Source: Candidatus Parcubacteria bacterium (GTDB lineage Bacteria > Patescibacteriota > Minisyncoccia > Phycocordibacterales > UBA918). Taken from it: a stretch of 34,570 nucleotides of DNA. The DNA lies in contig JAACPT010000006.1 in NCBI GenBank assembly GCA_009995385.1, forward strand, positions 1-34,570, given 5' to 3'. The notes below the pieces were generated by a model that was not told the DNA's origin, did no database searches, and worked only from the letters and a program-made list of their open reading frames with translations. This document shows, one piece after another, positions 27,707 through 34,570 of this stretch. The translations under genes and the position numbers were made by a program. Every line of letters begins with the position of its first letter. The stretch's first letter is position 1.

Positions 27707-27778
27707 TGCCCTGAGCAGGAATTGAACCCACATTTTCTCCTTAGGACGGAGTTGTTCTATCCATTGAACTACCAGGGC
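27707..27778 (-). tRNA. tRNA-Arg(CCT)
   Basis: Reverse complement GCCCTGG-TA-GTTC...loop GTCCTAA (anticodon CCT)...TCAGGGC-A; CCA not encoded. Confidence 0.88.
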
Positions 27779-28071
27779 AGATACTAATATTAACGACGTC
27801 ACTAGGAATTTGGCTACTCCTCTTTGTGAATACTGACTTTATGAGATTAATCTTAAAAGTGAGTAAGTACAGATCGCCATACTGTAGCATAAATACTACT
27901 GTAACTCACGATGGGTATTATCATTATAAGCTCTATCTTTATTATCATACTTTAGTCAGTCGTCTACTTCCTTCGAATAAAGTTTTTTGTAAGGTTGACG
28001 AGGGTAAGAATAGTTTGAAATTATCCTGAAAATAGGTACAATAGCGTTCAAGTTCATGTATTTGAATGTTT

Positions 28072-28144
28072 GCTTGGGTAGCTCAGTTGGTAGAGCATTC
28101 GCCTGAAGAGCGAAGGGTCAGCAGTTCGAGCCTGCTCCCAAGCA
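28072..28144 (+). tRNA. tRNA-Phe(GAA)
   Basis: GCTTGGG...CCCAAGC; loop CTGAAGA gives anticodon GAA; CCA not encoded. Confidence 0.94.
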
Positions 28145-28153
28145 CAAGAAGCC

Positions 28154-28189
28154 AGCCCAAACGCTAATGCGTTTGGGCTGTTGTTTTTT
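28154..28189 (+). terminator. Rho-independent terminator after tRNA-Phe
   Basis: AGCCCAAACGC-TAAT-GCGTTTGGGCT followed by T-rich tract. Confidence 0.88.
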
Positions 28190-28326
28190 GTAGCTAGGGA
28201 GTGGGTTCGAAATAGCCCACTTTCACATCAAACACAAATTAGACTGCGGATGATTTTATAAGAATTACTTGCATATACAGAGTAAAGTATGTTCAAATAC
28301 TATACGGAATAACATTTTAGGAGTCC

Positions 28327-28524
28327 ATGATGGAAAAGTATGAAGATTTTCAAATGCGTAACAAGTATGGTGAAAAAACAGGTACCGTAAATGGTATATT
28401 ACTTGAGTACTACGGTGCAAAATTTCAGTGTAAAAATGGAATGACTTTGCAACCAGCAAATATTAAATCGTCTACTACTGGACAGACGGTGACAGTGTAC
28501 CTTCAAGTCCATCCACAAAAATAA
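28327..28524 (+). CDS. Small hypothetical protein (65 aa)
   Basis: AGGAG SD before ATGATG; own terminator. Confidence 0.6.
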   Translation: MMEKYEDFQMRNKYGEKTGTVNGILLEYYGAKFQCKNGMTLQPANIKSSTTGQTVTVYLQVHPQK

Positions 28525-28550
28525 TTTTGCGGAGGGAAGGCTGTCACAAA

Positions 28551-28588
28551 AAAGACCAGATTATTCTAATCTGGTCTTTCTTTTTTAT
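28551..28588. terminator. Rho-independent terminator between convergent genes
   Basis: AAAGACCAGATTATTCTAATCTGGTCTTTCTTTTTT. Confidence 0.88.
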
Positions 28589-28597
28589 ATACTACCA

Positions 28598-29113
28598 TTA
28601 TTTATGGACGACATTGGAACGAACTTTAAGTTGCGTACTGCGGTGCTTATCAAGTTTTGGTAGTTTTATTTCAAGCAGTCCATGTTTCTCTTGTGCTTCT
28701 GCTTCGTCAATTGCTACTTCCTCGGGGAGCAAGAGTGTTCGTGAAAAACTACCCCAAAACAATTCACGGTGGAAGTAGTTATCTTCATGAGATTCCTGAA
28801 TTTCTTCACGGGTACCGCGGATAGTGACCATGTCTCTCGTAATTGAAATAGTAAGGTCATTAGGGCTTATGCCTGCCACTAGGGCACGAATAAAGATAGC
28901 ATCCTCTGTTTGATACATATCAACAGGGAGTTCACCTTCTTGCTTCGTGTCATCACTGTAATTTTCTTCAGAGTTTTCTTCTTCTGAATACGAATCTTCT
29001 TCTACTGCCAAGTCGTCGTCTTCACCAAATCTATGATCCTCGTCAAGAATTCGGTCGTATTCGTCTGCTTGACTGCCACCAGTGAGTCGTTCTAAAAAGG
29101 ATGGTTTTTTCAT
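28598..29113 (-). CDS. Hsp20/alpha-crystallin small heat-shock protein with acidic N-terminal extension
   Basis: LPVDMYQTEDAIFIRALVAGISPNDLTISITRDMVTIRGTR...FHRELFWGSFSRTLLLPEEV...KHGLLEIKLPKL. Confidence 0.88.
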   Translation of the reverse strand: MKKPSFLERLTGGSQADEYDRILDEDHRFGEDDDLAVEEDSYSEEENSEENYSDDTKQEGELPVDMYQTEDAIFIRALVAGISPNDLTISITRDMVTIRGTREEIQESHEDNYFHRELFWGSFSRTLLLPEEVAIDEAEAQEKHGLLEIKLPKLDKHRSTQLKVRSNVVHK

Positions 29114-29814
29114 GATAATTTTTGATGAAGATTATGGTTTTGTTCGAGTAGTTTGACTTTTTCAAACAGAAGGAACAGTAGGATGATACCCATCCAAACA
29201 AAAAGGAAAACGGTCAGAATGGTTTCTCCATTTGCATCCATTATAAAAAAGTTAAATAGAGCATGCAACACGATAGCAATGAACAACCCCATTGTTCCTG
29301 CCAAAACCTTGAACGAATGGGAACGATAATAACTGAGAGCGAGGGCTACGCCGACGGTGCCTGAGGCAAGGACATGAAGTAGTGTTGATCCTAAAAAGCG
29401 GAAGCTACCAGTGATGGCAGAATTCATGAAATCACCAATCACTAGAGGATTAAAGATAAATAATGCATTTTCAAGAGCCGCAAAACCGAGTGCCACCAGA
29501 ATCATGTAGATGACCATGTCAATTGGTTCGTCGACCTCACGGTTCCAGAATATTAACGTGAGTGCTATTGCATACTTTAAAAGTTCTTCGATGATAATCC
29601 AGACCACCATCACGTTGCTACCAGAGTAGAGTGTGAGCGCCATCTCTTGCAGAGGCAATGCAATTGGCACCACTGCCATACCGGCGATAAAAGATATAGT
29701 GATGAGGAAATAGGGTTCAGGTTTGTTACTGTCTTCACGAAGCCAAAACCACACCCAAAAGAGAGCGGGGATAAGCCCAGCGAGAAAAGCAATAGCAAAG
29801 TAGGTAGATTGCAT
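29110..29814 (-). CDS. PrsW-family intramembrane metalloprotease
   Basis: Polytopic; IIIEELLKYAIALTLIFWNREVDEPIDMVIYMILVALGFAALENALFIF; ATGA overlap with the Hsp20 gene. Confidence 0.85.
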   Translation of the reverse strand: MQSTYFAIAFLAGLIPALFWVWFWLREDSNKPEPYFLITISFIAGMAVVPIALPLQEMALTLYSGSNVMVVWIIIEELLKYAIALTLIFWNREVDEPIDMVIYMILVALGFAALENALFIFNPLVIGDFMNSAITGSFRFLGSTLLHVLASGTVGVALALSYYRSHSFKVLAGTMGLFIAIVLHALFNFFIMDANGETILTVFLFVWMGIILLFLLFEKVKLLEQNHNLHQKLS

Positions 29815-29877
29815 TTATATACATTGTAGCAAAGCGTCGTGTCTTTTTTGGGCGTGACGCACCCTTTCGGGGGACTG

Positions 29878-32031
29878 CTATGTCGTTGGCCACTTTGCAA
29901 CCATGAGTAGCGATTGGTCTTTGTACGCACTTTCCAGTTTCTGCCAAATAGTTTCAGTCACGAACGGCATGAATGGGTGTAGTAGCTTGAGGGAAGTAGT
30001 GAGACAGTTCATGAGTACTCGCTGTCTCGCGACTTTTGCGTTTTCATCTTCGCTACTGAGAATTTCTTTTGATTCTTCCAGTACTTTGTCAGCGAATTCG
30101 TGCCAAATGTAGTGATAGATATTTTCTGCCGCTAAATACATTTTATAGGAATCAATATCGCTGGTGACACTACTTACAACTGCTGAAAGATCAGCGAGAA
30201 TTTCTTGGTCTCGCGCACTAAACGTCACCGAAGTTTCTGGATCATGATCAGCACAACTAGCTACGGTAAAACGAGTGATATTCCAGAGTTTGTTTGAGAA
30301 TTTTTTATACGCTCGAACTTTGTCTTCAGAGAGTGGCATATCACTGCCTGGTGGATTGGCGACCACAAAGGCCATGCGGGTAGCGTCAGTACCAAACTCT
30401 GCTCCAAGGTCAACTGGAGAGAGGACATTTCCCTTACTTTTACTCATTTTTTTTCCATGTTTATCGAGCACCATGCCATGGAAATAAACATCCTTAAATG
30501 GCACTTCTCCGGTAAGGTATAAACCGAACATCAGCATACGTGGTACCCACTTAAAAACTAGATCAGCACCAGTCTCCATGACGTTGGTGGGGTAGTAGGT
30601 TGAGAAGTCTTCTTTTTCTGGGTATCCGAGTGTCACCAGTGGCCACTGACCGCTACTAAACCAGGTGTCAAAAGTATCAGGATCTTGTTCCCATCCTGTA
30701 CCAGGAGAGGTAAGTTGTGTTTTAATTTCATCACCCTTAAACCAAGCAGGAATACGAATGCCCCACACAATTTGACGAGAGATATTCCAATCTTGTGAGT
30801 TTTCCATCCAGTGACGAAATATTTTTTCATGACGCTCGGTGAGAATCCGGAATTTTTTGGCATCGAGCGCATTGAGCGTCATTTTGGCTAGTGTATCCAT
30901 TCTCACAAACCATTGATCCTTTACTTGTGGTTCCACCACAACACTTGTTCGCTCACAGAGTCGGACCGCGTGTGAGTATTTTTCATCAATCTCGACAAGT
31001 AACCCTTTTTCTTTGAGTTTTTGAACGATGAGTGGACGTGCCTGTTCAATTTTCATACCCGCGAATTCTTCTGCCACTGGAAGAAGTTTTCCATCCCAGT
31101 CAATGATTTGTTCGATGGGGAGGTGATATTTTTGCGCGAGCTCGAAATCGACTTGACTGTGCCAAGGAGTAATCGTCATCGCACCAGTACCTTTTTCCAT
31201 GTCTGCAACTTCATCCTTAAGAAGGGTCGCTTTAATAGGACCATTAATCCAATCAATTTCAAATTCTTGCAGGTGTTTGTATGTTGCGTACCGTGGATCA
31301 TCGGGGTGGACGACAATATATTTGTCAGCAAATTTTGTCTCAGGGCGAGAGGTACCGATGACAAATGGTCCGTATTGGAAGTAGTAGAATTTTTCTACTC
31401 GATCTTCAAACATAGTTTCAATGTCTGAAAGTGACGTTTTGAATTTTGGGTTCCAATGAATACAGCGTTTACCTCGGTAAATCAACCCATCCTCATACAT
31501 TTTTACAAACGTCTTTTGGACTCGTTCTACAATGTCTGGCTGCAGTGTAAACGTGTAGCGTGACCAATCACATGAAACACCGAGCGCTCGTAAATCTGTC
31601 TCCATAACACTCTTATTCTCCATGACGAAGTCATAAATTTCTTGGTAGAGCTGGTCACGGTCCATGCCAAACCTAGAGCGACCTTCTTTCTGGAGTTTTT
31701 TTTCAAAGACACCTTGTGTTTCAAAACCAGCATGATCGGAACCGGGGAGGAATAGTGTACGTTTGCCACGCATCCGATTGAATCGGATGAGGATATCTTT
31801 TAAGGTCATATCGGTACCATGCCCTGCGTGTAATCGTCCATTGGCATTTGGTGGAGGCATAATAATGGCAAAAGTATCAGCATCTTTTTTAGTGATGCCA
31901 TCTCGTATGCAAGTGTCAGGGTTGAAGTACCCTGACTTTTCCCAAAGTTGGTAGATCGCAGCTTCATGAGCAGAAGCTTCATACGGGGTCAAAAATATCT
32001 CCGGAATGGTTGTTTGTTTATGTTCCTCCAT
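29878..32031 (-). CDS. valS: Valyl-tRNA synthetase, short form (717 aa)
   Basis: PPPNANGRLHAGHGTDMTLKDILIRFNRM (HIGH-type); KMSKSKGN; GTGAMTITPWHSQVDFELA; ends after the anticodon-binding helices. Confidence 0.93.
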   Translation of the reverse strand: MEEHKQTTIPEIFLTPYEASAHEAAIYQLWEKSGYFNPDTCIRDGITKKDADTFAIIMPPPNANGRLHAGHGTDMTLKDILIRFNRMRGKRTLFLPGSDHAGFETQGVFEKKLQKEGRSRFGMDRDQLYQEIYDFVMENKSVMETDLRALGVSCDWSRYTFTLQPDIVERVQKTFVKMYEDGLIYRGKRCIHWNPKFKTSLSDIETMFEDRVEKFYYFQYGPFVIGTSRPETKFADKYIVVHPDDPRYATYKHLQEFEIDWINGPIKATLLKDEVADMEKGTGAMTITPWHSQVDFELAQKYHLPIEQIIDWDGKLLPVAEEFAGMKIEQARPLIVQKLKEKGLLVEIDEKYSHAVRLCERTSVVVEPQVKDQWFVRMDTLAKMTLNALDAKKFRILTERHEKIFRHWMENSQDWNISRQIVWGIRIPAWFKGDEIKTQLTSPGTGWEQDPDTFDTWFSSGQWPLVTLGYPEKEDFSTYYPTNVMETGADLVFKWVPRMLMFGLYLTGEVPFKDVYFHGMVLDKHGKKMSKSKGNVLSPVDLGAEFGTDATRMAFVVANPPGSDMPLSEDKVRAYKKFSNKLWNITRFTVASCADHDPETSVTFSARDQEILADLSAVVSSVTSDIDSYKMYLAAENIYHYIWHEFADKVLEESKEILSSEDENAKVARQRVLMNCLTTSLKLLHPFMPFVTETIWQKLESAYKDQSLLMVAKWPTT

Positions 32032-32033
32032 AA

Positions 32034-32062
32034 TAAAAAATATCGCCTTATATAAAGCGATA
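32034..32062 (-). terminator. Hairpin plus U-tract directly upstream of the valS start
   Basis: Minus strand TATCGCTTTATATAAGGCGATATTTTTTATTATG. Confidence 0.55.
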
Positions 32063-32098
32063 GTAGCACAAGAACGGAGAGAGAAAAAGCCGTGGTGG

Positions 32099-33274
32099 TT
32101 AAGCTAAAGACCGATTTCCGTTGGCACGGATGATGTCGGTAGCGGTGGGGGCAATAGCGCCCGCTGCTCTAGCGTGCCCAGCGAGGGCAATCATGATGCT
32201 ATTATCGGTAGAAAGTCCTGGATGTGGAAAATAGCAGGTGACATCGGGATAAGCTGTCAAAAGTGCCGCTTCCATGATTTGCTTGATGTACTGGTTAGCG
32301 GAAACGCCACCTCCGACTATCAGTGTTTTTGCTCCCTGTTTCTCAATGGCAGTAAGAGTTTTCTTCACTAATACTGTAGTGACCGCATCTTCAAAGTCTC
32401 TTGCTAGTGATTTGATTTCGTCAGGGGTGAGTGATTTGTTTTGTACTGCGTACCGAACGGCAGTTTTGAGACCAGAAAATGAGAAATCCAGATCACCAGA
32501 ATGGAGCATTGGTATTGGTAGTGATGCATATGGTGGTAGTTTCTGTTTCCGAGCTTCAGCTGCCAGCTTAGAAATTTCTGGACCGCCAGGATAGGGTATA
32601 CCCACCATTCGAGCGACTTTATCAAACGCCTCACCGACAGCATCGTCGCGAGTTTGTCCAATTTTTTCATACTGACCCCAATCTGTCATCGCAATCAGCT
32701 CCGTGTGTCCACCAGAAATAAGTAATGCGATGGTAGGAAAAGCAATTGCTGAAAGTTGGTCATCCCGTTCAACATCAAAGATGCTGGCGAGAATATGACC
32801 TTCCATATGGTTAACTGGAATAACAGGAATATCCCATAGGAGTGCAACAGCTTTAGCAAAATTAACCCCTACCCACAGGGCCGGCTCTAGTCCAGGGCCA
32901 CTCGTTACCGCAATGAGGTCGATGGTGTATACACCATGCTCGCGGTGGAAGGTGAGTAACTGATCGGCGAGTCCATGTTCTCGGTCGAGCAGTGCTCTAA
33001 CCTTAGCCTCGGTATCTTGATCAATAGTGGGGGTGAAGCCGTTTGCTTCCAAACCACTTTCTCGAATAGCTTTTTCGAGCATTGGTACGATGGTGGCGGC
33101 GTGTTCACGCTTAGCTAAAGCCGGGAAAACGCCACCATATTCTCGATGGATATCAATTTGTGACCAAAGGGCGTCACCTAAAATCTCATAGGTGGCATTG
33201 GGAAATTCTCCTTCTGCTTTGATAAGGCTCACCGCTGTTTCATCACAAGAGGTCTCAATCGATAATAGCAACAT
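32099..33274 (-). CDS. tsaD: tRNA N6-threonylcarbamoyladenosine biosynthesis protein TsaD
   Basis: MLLLSIETSCDETAVSLI; VTSGPGLEPALWVGVNFAKA; NHMEGHILAS; LISGGHTEL; GGVSANQYIK. Confidence 0.94.
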   Translation of the reverse strand: MLLLSIETSCDETAVSLIKAEGEFPNATYEILGDALWSQIDIHREYGGVFPALAKREHAATIVPMLEKAIRESGLEANGFTPTIDQDTEAKVRALLDREHGLADQLLTFHREHGVYTIDLIAVTSGPGLEPALWVGVNFAKAVALLWDIPVIPVNHMEGHILASIFDVERDDQLSAIAFPTIALLISGGHTELIAMTDWGQYEKIGQTRDDAVGEAFDKVARMVGIPYPGGPEISKLAAEARKQKLPPYASLPIPMLHSGDLDFSFSGLKTAVRYAVQNKSLTPDEIKSLARDFEDAVTTVLVKKTLTAIEKQGAKTLIVGGGVSANQYIKQIMEAALLTAYPDVTCYFPHPGLSTDNSIMIALAGHARAAGAIAPTATDIIRANGNRSLA

Positions 33275-33306
33275 ACAAAGACTATACGTAAAAGTACTTA
33301 ATTAGT

Positions 33307-33320
33307 CCACCAACTGGTGG
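33307..33320. promoter_or_regulatory. Inverted repeat CCACCA-AC-TGGTGG in the divergent promoter region, candidate operator
   Basis: Symmetric 6-bp arms directly abutting the TATAGT -10 box. Confidence 0.4.
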
Positions 33321-33333
33321 TATAGTATCGATC

Positions 33334-34224
33334 ATGCAGATAGTAGTAACTCATAGTGGCAGTTTTGATCCAGATGATGTCCTTTCGGTAGCGGTGGTAC
33401 GAATGTTCCTCGGAGACGAACAAATACAAGTAGTCCGTAGCCGTGACCAAGAGATTATCGAAAATGCCGATTGGGTACTTGATGTTGGCGGGGTATATGA
33501 TGTGGCAACGAATCGCTTTGACCACCATCAAAATGGAGTCCCGCAGCGAGAAAATGGAGTCCCCTATTCAGCCTTTGGCTTAGTGTGGCGAGAATATGGT
33601 CTAAAAGTTTGCGGCTCCCAAGTTATTGCTGACGAGATTGAAGATCGTCTAGCGCTCGCCATTGATGCAGCCGATAATCATATAAATGTTTGTACTGCGA
33701 GTAATCCCGCTGTCCTTCCGTTTGAGTTTTACGATGTTATTGATTCTTTTAAACCAATTTGGGGAAGTGATGAGACGTTTGATTCGGAGTTCATGAACGC
33801 TGTTGATTTTGCAAAAAAACTACTCGAACGCTTAATACTACAAACTAAAGGTCGTCTTGGATTGAATCAGTACATACAGATGCAGTATGAGCAAATGACT
33901 GAAAAAGCAGTCATTGTTTTTGAAGAACCCATTGCCCGCCACGCGTTAGTGGGATTTCATGAGGTGAAGGTAGTTGTATCACCAGTGCCTGCTTCTGATA
34001 TAGAGGGGTGGATGGCAGCGACAGTTCCAACTGCAAAAAGAGGATTTAAAAACCATGTTGCATTTCCTTTCACTTGGGCTGGGTTGGTTGATGACGAATT
34101 AGCACTAGTTTCCGGAATTTCTGGAGCAATATTTTGTCACAAGGAGCGCTACGTATTTGTTGCCAAAACAAAAGAGGCAGCTTTGCAGGCAGCTTGGGAA
34201 GCTATACGATATAGCACACAATAA
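33334..34224 (+). CDS. MYG1 / UPF0160-family protein
   Basis: VVTHSGSFDPDDVLSVAVVRMF; DVGGVYDVATNRFDHHQNG; IDAADNH; FCHKERYVFVAKTKEAALQ. Confidence 0.88.
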   Translation: MQIVVTHSGSFDPDDVLSVAVVRMFLGDEQIQVVRSRDQEIIENADWVLDVGGVYDVATNRFDHHQNGVPQRENGVPYSAFGLVWREYGLKVCGSQVIADEIEDRLALAIDAADNHINVCTASNPAVLPFEFYDVIDSFKPIWGSDETFDSEFMNAVDFAKKLLERLILQTKGRLGLNQYIQMQYEQMTEKAVIVFEEPIARHALVGFHEVKVVVSPVPASDIEGWMAATVPTAKRGFKNHVAFPFTWAGLVDDELALVSGISGAIFCHKERYVFVAKTKEAALQAAWEAIRYSTQ

Positions 34225-34259
34225 AATCAGTAGCAGTCCAAAAACTGCCACTGATTTTA
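34222..34259. terminator. Rho-independent terminator
   Basis: TAAAATCAGTAGCAGTCCAAAAACTGCCACTGATTTTA. Confidence 0.82.
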
Positions 34260-34295
34260 TCTTTCATCAATTCTGTTATTAACAGTAAACATTTT

Positions 34296-34393
34296 TTCAA
34301 TGTAAGGTGAGCGATACAAGACTTGAACTTGTGACCTCTACAATGTCAATGTAGCGCTCTACCAGCTGAGCTAATCGCTCACCTTACATTGAA
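34296..34393. repeat. 20-bp inverted repeat made of the tRNA-Val acceptor stem plus 13 bp of flank
   Basis: TTCAATGTAAGGTGAGCGAT (34296-34315) and ATCGCTCACCTTACATTGAA (34374-34393). Confidence 0.95.
34308..34380 (-). tRNA. tRNA-Val(GAC)
   Basis: Reverse complement GAGCGAT-TA-GCTC...loop TTGACAT (anticodon GAC)...ATCGCTC-A; CCA not encoded (ACCT). Confidence 0.92.
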
Positions 34394-34471
34394 TCTATAA
34401 GAGCAAAATGCCCGTACCAGTACAGTATAGCGAAAAAACAGCTATCTGCAATTGTGTTTTACGGAAATATA

Positions 34472-34500
34472 TTGACAGTATATATTTATATAGGTATAAT
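34472..34500 (+). promoter_or_regulatory. Consensus sigma70 promoter
   Basis: TTGACA-N17-TATAAT. Confidence 0.85.
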
Positions 34501-34532
34501 ATAAATCGTTTTGTTTACATGAGGAGAACCCT

Positions 34533-34570
34533 ATGGAGGATGAAAAGTTTGACTTTTCAGCCGAATTTGT
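34533..34570 (+). CDS. Start of a CDS truncated by window end (MEDEKFDFSAEF...)
   Basis: GAGGAG SD 7 nt before ATG, downstream of consensus promoter. Confidence 0.65.
   Translation, partial: MEDEKFDFSAEF

Noticed and set aside
27826-28029. 67-aa ORF between tRNA-Arg and tRNA-Phe
   Set aside because: GTG start in AT-rich intergenic DNA, no SD or recognisable features.
1-34570. CRISPR array, transposase, integrase, phage structural or toxin polymorphic loci
   Set aside because: No regularly spaced repeats and no ORF with transposase, integrase or phage motifs seen.

Overview
The window looks like chromosomal sequence from a reduced-genome bacterium, most likely CPR/Patescibacteria and Parcubacteria-like. 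That assignment is inferred from short, divergent housekeeping proteins, tightly packed genes and the gene repertoire. It encodes translation and division genes (prfB, ftsEX, pyrG, lepA, valS, tsaD, rlmB, an FtsB/DivIC-like protein), envelope genes (L,D-transpeptidase, C39-like peptidase, murJ, an O-antigen-ligase/TPR-like protein, PrsW), mgtE, a sugar phosphomutase, a DEAD-box helicase, a tandem cold-shock-domain protein, Hsp20, a glutaredoxin, a MYG1-family protein, seven tRNAs, RNase P RNA and many intrinsic terminators. No CRISPR array, transposon or prophage is visible. Main points for a second look: (i) a consistent promoter layout in which a TATACT-like -10 box sits about 6-9 nt before the start codon of at least a dozen genes, implying leaderless mRNAs, alongside a second class of mostly small unknown proteins with strong Shine-Dalgarno sites and longer leaders; (ii) an RNase P RNA whose P15-P17 region appears replaced by a 21-bp perfect hairpin with no recognisable GGU/L15 motif, in a genome where most visible tRNA genes do not encode CCA; (iii) a tRNA-Val gene whose acceptor stem continues as a 13-bp perfect leader/trailer duplex; (iv) an unlisted 39-aa membrane microprotein with its own leaderless-type promoter; (v) an AT-rich two-gene island next to tRNA-Gln with a possible HEPN-like ORF and an in-frame UGA.
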